Below, piece after piece: positions 21,886 through 29,836 of a stretch of 29,836 bases of DNA. Source of the DNA: Pezizomycotina sp. ARF18 (lineage: Eukaryota; Ascomycota). Made by a program: the position numbers and the translations under genes. The notes below the pieces were generated by a model. It was not told the origin of the DNA and ran no database searches. It saw only the letters and a program-made list of their open reading frames with translations. Positions within the stretch are counted from its first letter, which is position 1, and every line of letters starts with the position of its first letter. Where the stretch lies: contig AZLU01000174.1 in the NCBI GenBank assembly GCA_002224055.1, forward strand, positions 60,227-90,062, read 5' to 3'.

Positions 21886-22512
21886 AGCGGTTAGATATCA
21901 AAGGGTTGTTGATAAGTGAGTTCGGGGTCTTTAAAACGAATAAATCTCGGATGACGAAGCCAAAATATTACTTTTTATGTTAGGACAGCAAAGAGGTTGG
22001 GTTAGAAATAGAAGCCTTTTTTGTTGTTTAATGGTCCCCAGGAAAAAAAGAAACTATAATTGTTGAGAATTATATAAGCAAGAGTTACCGAGAGGTACAG
22101 CGGTTCGTTTTCGGAGGCGCTGATAAGATTATCTATTAGATCAGTCCGAAAAGGGAAAACCAGTCACCGCCACAGAAAAAAAAAAAAAAATTGGGTAGGG
22201 AATTTAGTGCTTAGCATAATATATAATTTTTGATTTTTTTGATTTTTTTGTGGGTCAGACAGAAGTAGAGACCCTAAGCCCTCTTAACGTTTTGAGAGCA
22301 AAAAAGCTCAACCACCACCAAACCTCACCACACCTATTAGCAGAGTCAAAAAGAAAAAAGAAAAAATTTATTTCAGGTGTAATACTTTTCTTCCTTTCTG
22401 CTACCTAGAGGTTTAATCGTCAACAAAACAACTTCATACAAACGCCCTCTAGGTCAACACTTACAATTAAAAACGAATCGTTATCTGGAGAGCTTCCAAA
22501 CCAACCCCGAAC
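21886..22512. other. Divergent promoter region between VMA6 and RPS0
   Basis: About 630 bp between divergent starts. It contains A15 at 22176-22190, a TATATAATTTTTGATTTTTT stretch (22219-22238), the ACCCTAA motif annotated separately, and a CACCACCAAACCTCACC-type C-rich segment (about 22310-22332). No gene is seen. Confidence 0.5.
22271..22277 (+). promoter_or_regulatory. ACCCTAA box upstream of RPS0 (Tbf1-like site)
   Basis: GAGACCCTAAGCCC lies about 240 nt upstream of the RPS0 start. ACCCTAA is the telomere-repeat-like motif that Tbf1 binds at ribosomal protein promoters in many ascomycetes. The link is by motif and position only. Confidence 0.4.
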
Positions 22513-23643
22513 ATGGCTCCCTCGAATCTTCCCGCTTGCTTCAATGCGACGACCCAGGATATGGAGATGTTGCTTGCTGCACAAAGCCATCTCGGTCCAA
22601 GAACTTGCAGGTACGATAAGCCCGACCTCTAGGATAGCTCCCCGCGATATAGAACACGAGCTGGACATATTTGGACGTACAGCTGGAGGAAGTTTGCTTT
22701 TGGACAAAAAATCGCATTTTATCAAATGGCGATATGAGCGAAGAGAAAGAGAGCTAACGATGGTCTGCTGAAAAAGGTCCACATGGAACCCTACCTCTGG
22801 AAACTCGCCCCGATGGTATCAACCTCATCAACATTGGAAAGACCTGGTACGACGAATCTCAATGATCTCTGCGATATTACTTTGGCAACTTTTTTTTTTC
22901 GTTTGCAATTGTCTGACTGGTTGGTTATGTAGGGAGAAGATTGTCCTCGCTGCCGTATCATCGCCGCTGTTGACAACCCCGCCGACGTTTGCGGCCATCT
23001 CTGCTCGCCCTTACGGTCAGCGCGCCGTCCTGAAGTTGCCGCCACACCGGTGCCACCGCTATTGCTGGTCGTTTCACCCCGGTAACTTCACCAACTACAT
23101 CACGAGATCCTTCAAGGAACCCCGCCTCATCATCGTCACGGACCGCGCACCGACGCTCAGGCTATCAAGGAAGCTTCCTATGTCAACATTCCGTCATTGC
23201 CTTGCGACACCGATTCCCCTACCGAGTTCGTTGATGTTGCCATCCCAACAAACAACAAGGGTCGCCACGCCATTGGTCTGATCTGGTGGATGCTTGCTCG
23301 TGAGGTTCTCCGCCTGCGCGGAACCCTACCCAGCAGGGAGGCCGATTGGGATGTCATGGTCGATCTCTACTTTTACCGCGACCCGGAGGCTGAGGAAAGC
23401 AAGGACATCGCTACTGAAGAGGCTAAGATCCAGGTGCTGAAGAGCCCGCTGCCCCGCCGATTTCGGTGCTGGAGCTGACTGGGAAGCTACCGGTGGAGCT
23501 CAAGGCAGCAGCTGGGATGCTGATGGTGCCGGAGACTGGCCTGCTGGTGGTGCTGCTGGTGGCGGCGCTGCTGCTGGTGGCGACTGGGCAGCAGACTCTG
23601 CTGCTGCCCCAGCTCAGACGACGGAGACTGCCTCAGGATGGTA
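22513..23643 (+). CDS. RPS0: 40S ribosomal protein S0 (uS2, laminin-receptor family)
   Basis: uS2 protein of the small ribosomal subunit, needed for 20S pre-rRNA processing and 40S maturation. The start ATG 22513 gives [20 protein letters not shown], then LAAQSHLG. Intron 1 (22611-22776, GCTAAC branch at 22753) precedes [20 protein letters not shown]. Intron 2 (22847-22932) splits the Trp codon of [35 protein letters not shown] and [20 protein letters not shown] follow, then [20 protein letters not shown] and [20 protein letters not shown]. The C-terminus is a Gly/Ala/Trp-rich repeat ([20 protein letters not shown], later QTTETASGW) ending at TAA 23643, as in other filamentous fungi. The long introns near the 5' end are usual for ribosomal protein genes. 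Frame changes lie at about 22600, 22950, 22995, 23030, 23150 and 23440. Confidence 0.97.
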
Positions 23644-24878
23644 ATGGGTGCAATAATCTAAGCTTTACTTGGGTTTTCACGAATTCTTTTTTTTATTAAG
23701 CATTACTCTACATACAATCCTTTTTCCTTACTTTCTTTCTCTTAATAGTGTCATCAAAAGGTACAACGAACATAAAAAGGAAAAAAGAGGGGCTAGGTCG
23801 ACATTTTTTTTCTGGATCAGGAGCGACAGCAGCAAAAAGAATTTCTTTCTTAAATTATTGTTTCCTTTCGGTGTTGTCTTCTTCTTCTCTTATAGGTAAA
23901 CTTTCTATTACTTCATTTCACGAAGGTCCTCTTTCAAAATTCCATGTCCTTTTTATCTTCCTTAATCATTATCTATACACTTTTTTTTTCTGTTCATTAA
24001 TAACGTCATGCTTTCTTTCTTTCTTTCTTTTTTTTTTAACTGTATAATCCGGGTGTTCTATTGATTTCTTCCTTTTCTTCCTTGTTTTCTTCAACTCTTT
24101 CTTAATCTCGCTTCCTTATATGCATATCCATATCTCTTCGCCGCCGCCATTCCTCTAAAAGTACGATTTTCTAGGATGTTTTCCTGAAGATTGTACTATC
24201 TTCCATCCTGATATTTAGCTATATCTTATTAGTAACTGAATAATCGAACAATTACGAGATTAAGGATATTTCCAATTTACATTCAAAACCTGTGTAATGA
24301 TATTTGACGTGAGATCCGTTGATATAGACACGAGGCATCCGCTCGCAACCATTAGCAATATTTAGTGAGCAAATATAGTTGTACAGCGATCACAGAACCA
24401 AAATGAGCAGCAGGTAATAGGGAAGCGAAATTCAGAGAACCGGATGTATACATTTCTTTTCAAAGCGCTACGACCTTTTTTTTTTTTTTTTTTGTATGCA
24501 AACTACTTGAAGAAAAGATGGGACGGAAGCTACTTCACATTTTAGAAATAGCCGTGATCGTTGCAATCGGTTTAGGAAGCCGTAACGCCTAGAACTCAAA
24601 TTTTTAATAGAAGGAGCGAAATTTTTTCTTCTTCTTATGGATTTTTTACCGCCTTTTTTTTTTTTTTTTTCTCCGCTCTTCCATCTCTTTAGATTTTCCC
24701 CGCCAAAATGCCTCAAACAGCTCAACATCCAGACATCTTCATAGCTCGTAACACAAGCTAGCTTCTTTCTTCTGATCACGTTGTTATCGTACTGCCAAGT
24801 CAATAACATATATCCCAGCAGCGAAAAGGATCTTGTGAAAAACCTCTTCCATAGCCCACCCTTAAATCGCAAAAAGCC
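23644..24878. other. Intergenic region, pyrimidine-rich
   Basis: About 1.2 kb between RPS0 and PRS5, both on plus. It is T/C-rich, with CTTT repeats (about 24010-24038), T18 at 24476-24493 and T17 at 24654-24670. The frame at 23669-24047 is low complexity. The last 200 bp before 24879 must hold the PRS5 promoter. No gene is visible. Confidence 0.5.
24476..24493. repeat. Poly-T tract (18 nt)
   Basis: Uninterrupted T18 about 390 nt upstream of the PRS5 start. A second tract of 17 T lies at 24654-24670. Confidence 0.75.
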
Positions 24879-26367
24879 ATGGTCAGGAACATTGTCGTGC
24901 TTGGGGTTCGTCCATCCGAGCTCGTCGATCGCATGTGCATCGGACTCGGAATCCCTCCAGGGCGCATCACACTCTCCAAGTTTGCCGTTGGGGAGACCCG
25001 AGTCGAGATACAGGATTCTGTCCGCGGCAAAGACGTTTTTGTTATCCAATCCGGTTGCGGCAAAGTCAACGACAACCTCATAGAGCTACTTATCACAATA
25101 TCCGCCTGCAAGACGGCCTCGGCGAAGAGAGTGACTGCAGTTATGCCATTGTTCCCTTACAGCAGACAGTCAGACATTCCATACAACAAGACAGGGTCCC
25201 CTTTGTTAAGGTCAACACGAACAAGTCTTCCGATGGGTACACCTTTGAGAGCAGGCCTGGCACACCGAGCTTGCAGACGGACAATTCACATTCTAGCGGG
25301 CCATCGGCGGGGCATCTAGAGCACAAGCTTTCCAGGCTCAATCTCGACCGTGACGGAGCCAAAGGAAAAGAGGTGGCGAGCGTTAACGGCACGATTGTCC
25401 CGGATTCACCAAGCTTCGCGGGCAGGCCGGAGAAGCTCCGCCGCGCCAACACCTCCGACTCGCTTACCGGCCTCAGCAAGCGGGAATCGCAGCACTCGCC
25501 CCACCACGCCGTGAGCTCCCCGCGCATGCCAGAGTGGGACATACCGAAGCGTCACGCTTACCGCCAGTGGGTTGCGCAGGCTGGCACCCTGGTGGCCGAT
25601 CTGCTAACGTGCGCTGGCGCCGATCACATCATCACCATGGACCTCCACGACGCCCAGTACCAGGCTTCTTCGACATCCCCGTCGATAACCTCTACGGGCG
25701 ACCGATCCTGCAGAGATATATCCAGACGAAGATTCCAGATTACCAGCAAGCCGTCATCGTCAGTCCGGACGCTGGTGGAGCTAAACGTGCGACAGCGATC
25801 GCCGATGCCCTGGGCATGGACTTTGCCCTTATTCACAAGGTTGGTGACCTCTTTTCAAACAAACCGTAGTAATATGGCTGTAAGCTAAATACCATTTCGT
25901 GTATTCCACAGGAACGGCGTCCGACGAAAATAGCCGACCGTCAGAACGCAACTATGATGCTTGTCGGTGACATCAAGAACAGGGTTGCAATCCTCGTGGA
26001 CGATCTTGCGGATACCAGCAATACGATCACCAGAGCTGCCAAGCTGCTGAAGGGACCGGTGGAGCTACAAAGTTTACGCTCTGATTACTCACGGAATCTT
26101 CTCGGGTGACGCCATTGACAGGATCAACGCTAGCGCCTTGGACAAGGTTGTTGTCCTGAACACAGTTCCACAGGAGGATAACCAGAGGAGATGTCCTAAG
26201 CTGGAAGTCCTTGATGTTTCCGGTGTATTTTCGGAGGTAAGTTAGCGTATATTGATATACACTTTCAGCACATTGCAATTTACCTAACTAAAAGTTCTTC
26301 CTCCAAACAGGCTGTACGAAGGGTTCATCACGGAGAGAGTATCAGCGTTCTCTTCCGTTACGATTAG
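24879..26367 (+). CDS. PRS5: Ribose-phosphate pyrophosphokinase, PRS5-like subunit with large insertion
   Basis: PRPP synthetase subunit, making phosphoribosyl pyrophosphate from ribose-5-phosphate and ATP for nucleotide, His and Trp synthesis. The start ATG 24879 gives [20 protein letters not shown], then [20 protein letters not shown] and [20 protein letters not shown] with [20 protein letters not shown]. An insertion of about 115-120 residues follows, Ser/Pro-rich with [11 protein letters not shown], the segment also present in yeast Prs5. The fold resumes at [20 protein letters not shown] and [31 protein letters not shown] and [20 protein letters not shown]. Intron 1 (25840-25911, GTTGGT donor) leads to [20 protein letters not shown] and [20 protein letters not shown], the PRPP-binding loop. 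[11 protein letters not shown]-type sequence follows in another frame. Intron 2 (26237-26310) precedes [18 protein letters not shown], stop at 26367. Frame changes lie at about 25205, 25665 and 26060. Confidence 0.92.
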
Positions 26368-26439
26368 GAAGTATCTAAAGGATATGAGCTCTATCTTCAA
26401 AGCCTTTAAGCGGCCTCCTTGTACTTCTACGTTCTTTCT

Positions 26440-26483
<44 letters not shown>

Positions 26484-26876
26484 GTGCATTCACTTGGTCG
26501 GTTTCCAATCGTGGCGCATTATATCAGATCTTTGATGATCCCAAATATCCTTTCCGCCTTACCATAATCCAAAGCGGAAGACAAAAACTAGCTATAGCAA
26601 AAGTTACGTTCATATGAGCAAACATAGGCTATGGGACATTAGATCACGGATAATGGAAATACGGTATAGACAAATCGGAGCAATCCATACCATTGAAATA
26701 TTGACTTCCGATCCGTCACAATGAACGGGAAACCACCTTTGGCAATGCTGTGGTGCAGTGTCCCGATGAATTACATTCCAAACAAGACTCATATTGCTAC
26801 ATATATCCTTCCAACACGAAGACCAGACCCTATAAAAAAGCTACAAATCAATCAAAAGGTATCCTATTTACGCTTC
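26368..26876. other. Convergent 3' region with poly-T
   Basis: About 500 bp between the ends of PRS5 (plus) and the PTPA gene (minus), including the longest homopolymer of the window, T32 at 26451-26482. No coding signal. Confidence 0.6.
26451..26482. repeat. Poly-T tract (32 nt), longest in the window
   Basis: Uninterrupted T32, about 85 nt past the PRS5 stop, preceded by a T-rich CTTT run. Confidence 0.8.
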
Positions 26877-28221
26877 TCAAAGCACCCCTATCTCCGCTTC
26901 CCTCGCCGCAACGGCACTGGTACTTTAATACCGCAGCACTCACCCCAGGTGCTATGTATGTGCCGCATCCCTTCCCTATCTAGCTCGCCTCTGATGGCCT
27001 CAATTTCTTCCGCCGATTTTCCCTTCGATATCCATGTCTTCGTCGATGCCCATACCACCCATCTGCTCCGTCATCTCCCTCTCTCGATCTCCGCCCTCCC
27101 CATCTCGTGCAATGCCGGAAGCAAACCGCCGAACAGGAAATGTTGCATGATCGGTAGCTTCCCTAGAACCTCCTTCTCCCACATCTTGCACATGCCCACG
27201 TTTACTTTGCCCCAACTCTTCGCGGAAGATATGTCGTCGAGCATGGGGCTGTGCCAGCGAAGGGCAGCCGTAGTTTTATGCTATTGATAAACCGGACGCA
27301 GTCGAGGTACAGGTAATCGTCTCCAAACTCGGCCAGAATCTCCTCGTTGTGAATAGACATGGGTCGTAAGTGGGCGTGGTGGAACAGCTGCGCGGAACCA
27401 AACATGAAGGGAAGAAACTGGTAGTCGTCGAGTCCCCAGACGCCGTGGGAACCTGCTGTTCGAGATAATACGCTTGCTGGATGCGACGCATCAGACTGAG
27501 GTACTTTGGAAAAACTAGTATTGCTACGGGGGGTGTGTCTCCTCGGCGGGGAGGTAAGAAAGCTGTTGGAGGCATAAACTGTTTTTGTATTTCCACAGGT
27601 TAGAAAAAAGAAAACATTTCTCTTCGTTATCAGGAAGTAGAAAAGAAGGTGATCAAATGCTTACAGCCAGCATATGAAATTAAGCTCGTGCCCGGAACCG
27701 TAATCTATCCTCGTTCTATTACCGAACGACTCCCGTAGGTATCTCGACATCTCCATTATAGCCCCGTCCTCGAGCCCAGATCCATCTCCTGTGCAGCTCC
27801 TCCATCTTGTCCGTCAAGGCGTCGTAGAAGTGCCGGAACCCTTCATTGCCGAACCGGCTGCCGCCGTTATCCACGGGTGGATTTGCCTCCGTTAGCTCCT
27901 CCACCCGGTTGAGTACCCTGAGCAGCTTGGTTATTATAGGCGAGTCGCACTCGGGTTTTAGGTTGTACGATAGCGGCTTGTCTATTATGGCGCTGTTGAG
28001 GGAGAGTACGAAGTTAAGGACGAGCGAGCACGTAGGCAGTTGTGGAACAAAGTAAGGTCCTCGGGTGTGATTATCCGTCGGACGGGTAAGGAGAAGCTGA
28101 TGGACGACCGGTCCGGGATCGGTAGCGGGCCCGGCTCCAGTGGCGGTACGTTGTTTACGAGTGATCTCCCTTTCCGAGGAGGAGGGAGCCGTAACTCGGA
28201 AGCCGGATTTACCATCGTCAA
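26877..28221 (-). CDS. Serine/threonine-protein phosphatase 2A activator (PTPA / RRD family)
   Basis: Peptidyl-prolyl isomerase-like activator of PP2A that promotes the active, metal-loaded form of the catalytic subunit; yeast relatives are Rrd1 and Rrd2. From about ATG 28221 it reads [20 protein letters not shown], then [15 protein letters not shown] and, in shifted frames, a [20 protein letters not shown]-type segment. [49 protein letters not shown] (family signature) and an intron at 27664-27579 follow. Then come [20 protein letters not shown] and [25 protein letters not shown] and [20 protein letters not shown] with [16 protein letters not shown]. The tail has [20 protein letters not shown] and [10 protein letters not shown], ending, after one indel, at TGA 26879-26877. 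The acidic Met/Gly-rich stretch near the end is variable in the family. I cannot decide between RRD1 and RRD2. Five or more frame changes. Confidence 0.92.
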
Positions 28222-28693
28222 ATCGAAGTTGATAAATTAAGCAATAGTTTCAGACAAAAAAAAAGGACAGACAGACGGTAAGTTTCCTGAGCTAGAGCGA
28301 GATGAATGGAAAGCTATTCGACAATAAGATGTATTCGACAATAAGATGTATTCGACAATAAGATGAGAGCGATAAATCGAAGGCGTATGGTGTGACGATG
28401 TCTTTGTGGTTTACCCTTTTGAATAATAGGCTTCGGGATTGGAGACTACTTGGCTCCTCGACGTTTGATTTGAAATCGGCCCGCGGTCTGTACCTTTTAA
28501 GCTAGACTAGAAAGGGATGTCTTATCGATAAGGCGGAAACGGTAAAATTTTAGGAGGGCCTGCGAGACTAGGCGGAAAGCTTTGCTCGCCATGAAAGCAA
28601 AAACACGAGCTCAAACCAAAAAAATAAAATAAAAATAAAATAAAAGAACACTCAATAAACAAACCGAACGGCGCCTACTCAAACTCATCAACG
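28222..28693. other. Divergent promoter region between PTPA and RRP46
   Basis: About 470 bp between divergent starts. It holds the 17-bp triplicated repeat (28316-28365), a short TTATCGATAAGG palindrome-like element (about 28521) and an AAAATAAAAT run just before RRP46. No gene is seen. Confidence 0.5.
28316..28365. repeat. 17-bp tandem repeat, three copies
   Basis: The unit ATTCGACAATAAGATGT occurs at 28316-28332 and 28333-28349, with a 16-nt third copy at 28350-28365, all identical. It lies about 100 nt upstream of the PTPA start and about 330 nt upstream of RRP46. The perfect identity contrasts with the indel-ridden repeat at 11704-12062. Confidence 0.9.
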
Positions 28694-29617
28694 ATGCTTC
28701 CAGTGGTAACACTCGATCCTCTCCCGAAGTCGGATGGCTCATGCCAATTCATCCAGGGACCTACGACTGTCCTAGCCGCAGTCAATGGGCCTATCGAAGT
28801 AAAAGCTAAGGATGAGCTCCCAAACGAAGCTACCGTTGAAGTTATCCTTAAGCCGGCATAGGTGTCGGAGGTGAGCGATTCAATTATTTTGGGGGTTGGG
28901 TAGAACTGGACTGGATGTATCAAGATTGTTTAGGCATTGCTGGCATGGAGAAGCTAATTTTCCCTCCAGGCACACGCGAGAAGTACCTCGAGCAGACGAT
29001 ACAGAAAACCCTGCGGTCCGTCATCTTGTAGATCACCGTACATCTTGGTAGATCACCACCCTCGGCGCTAATACAAATCGTTGTACAAATAATTCAGTCC
29101 GACGATCACACCTCTGTAAGCTACAGTCCTCACTATCCGCTCACTTAGCTTGCACCCTATATTCTGCATCGAATTCCTCCCTTCTGCTTTGATCCCAAGC
29201 TAATACTCACCCCTGCGTGCCAATAGATACCCATCCTTCTCTCTCCATTACTCAACTGCTGCTTTATTGCCCTCCTTGCAGCATCGATACCCCTCAGTAC
29301 CACGATATACTCTGTTCACGTCGCTGTCATACCTCCTACACCTCCAGCTGCAAACCCTTCGCTTGAGTTCAACCCAGCAGAAACGCACTATTCAAAGCGC
29401 GGAGTTCTCATACGCTTGCTTTACAAAAGAAGGCGAGCTTCTGCTCGTCGATTCGAGAGATTGCGGTGTTGACGATGATGAAGGCGACCTCGAGCCGTCG
29501 GGCTGGGAGTGGGACGAGTTCGCGGCGATCGTGGACGCGGCGAAGGAGGTATGCTGCGGCGGAGGCGTCGAACTCATTAGGTCACAGTTTACAAAAGATA
29601 AATCTCTGATAGCATAG
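28694..29617 (+). CDS. RRP46: Exosome complex component RRP46 (RNase PH-like subunit)
   Basis: Non-catalytic RNase PH-fold subunit of the RNA exosome ring, acting in rRNA processing and RNA decay. The start ATG 28694 gives MLPVVTLDPLPKSDGSCQFI, then QGPTTVLAAVNGPIEVKAKD and ELPNEATVEVILKPA, a close match to the family's N-terminal block. Intron 1 (28871-28969) splits the Gly codon of GVGGTREKYLEQTIQKTL. LRSVILVDHHPRR and then LIQIVVQIIQSDDHTS can be read only if a 19-nt duplication at 29022-29040 is set aside. Intron 2 is 29116-29226. Exon 3 gives LLNCCFIALLAASIPLSTT, the helix and strand conserved in RRP46, and after a further shift FSYACFTKEGELLLVDSRDC and WEWDEFAAIVDAAKEVCCGG. The end at TAG 29617 is provisional, since a C-terminal intron is possible. 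Frame changes lie at about 28860, 29058 and 29385. Confidence 0.82.
29022..29057 (+). repeat. 19-nt tandem duplication inside RRP46
   Basis: CATCTTGTAGATCACCGTA (29022-29040) is followed directly by CATCTTGGTAGATCACC (29041-29057), the same sequence with one G more. Reading with only the second copy restores the conserved VIL..HPR.LIQ pattern, while the first copy introduces a stop. Likely an assembly or read-joining artefact, though a real small duplication is possible. Confidence 0.75.
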
Positions 29618-29836
29618 GGCTTCTACTTTGCTGTTCATTTCCTTTCTCTCTGAATTTTCTTTTTATATATTTAACAGGTACACATTTAGAAACGTGGATT
29701 GTAGGATTATTCATAAGGCGAGGCATTTTTGTACTTTTAATAATAATTTTGTTCTATTCCCATTTCCAATTCCTTCGCTCAAAATCCTTGAAATCGTCCA
29801 ATAAATGCGATCGCTTTTACTTTTCCTTATCATGAT
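29618..29836. other. 3' flank of RRP46
   Basis: AT-rich sequence with AATAAT and CCAATAAATG (about 29797) elements that could serve polyadenylation. No gene is seen before the window ends. Confidence 0.4.

Noticed and set aside
24468-25049. A 193-codon minus-strand frame
   Set aside because: It is antisense to the PRS5 start and includes poly-Lys runs from the poly-T tracts.
28675-28923. An 82-codon minus-strand frame
   Set aside because: It is antisense to RRP46 exon 1, which matches a known family.
2268-29617. The idea that the genes are pseudogenes
   Set aside because: Indels dominate, motifs and splice sites are intact, and essential single-copy genes are affected alike; sequencing error explains this better.

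Overview
This window is nuclear DNA from a filamentous ascomycete (Pezizomycotina-type) fungus. The genes are split by many short introns (about 50-170 nt) with GT...AG ends and CTAAC/CTAAT-like branch points. The products are conserved fungal housekeeping proteins, and the gaps are AT-rich with long poly-A/T tracts. The genus cannot be narrowed from the sequence alone. I see no mobile element, CRISPR array, tRNA or rRNA gene.

Layout: (1) left edge, minus: a spliced coiled-coil-like gene I do not recognise, running off the window. (2) 2.3-4.4 kb, minus: a flavin polyamine/amine oxidase. (3) 8.1-10.3 kb, minus: CDC14 dual-specificity phosphatase. (4) 13.4-14.5 kb, plus: an alpha/beta hydrolase. 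(5) 15.6-17.1 kb, plus: an Lpl1/Rog1-like (DUF676) lipase with a membrane segment. (6) 17.5-18.7 kb, minus: BMT6-like 25S rRNA methyltransferase. (7) 19.0-20.0 kb, plus: prohibitin PHB1. (8) 20.6-21.9 kb, minus: V-ATPase subunit d, VMA6. (9) 22.5-23.6 kb, plus: 40S ribosomal protein RPS0. (10) 24.9-26.4 kb, plus: PRS5-like PRPP synthetase. (11) 26.9-28.2 kb, minus: PP2A activator (PTPA/RRD). (12) 28.7-29.6 kb, plus: exosome subunit RRP46. Between them lie two gene-poor stretches (4.4-8.0 kb and 10.3-13.4 kb). The second holds a two-copy tandem repeat of about 180 bp.

The dominant property of the window is that nearly every conserved gene, essential ones included, is interrupted by several one- or two-base indels. 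No open frame covers a whole gene. Gene calls were made by following conserved motifs from frame to frame and locating introns between them. The two tandem-repeat copies differ almost only by indels, and a 19-nt duplication sits inside RRP46. Both point to uncorrected long-read assembly error rather than pseudogenes. Coordinates are therefore gene extents, not clean translatable CDS.

The genes do not form one pathway. Several touch ribosome and RNA biology (BMT6, RPS0, RRP46), and others cover nucleotide precursors, membrane and organelle biology and phosphatase control. I found no convincing new biological system. The most useful results are recovered genes that frame-by-frame searching would miss, internal evidence on sequence quality, and a few unexplained repeats and orphan exons.
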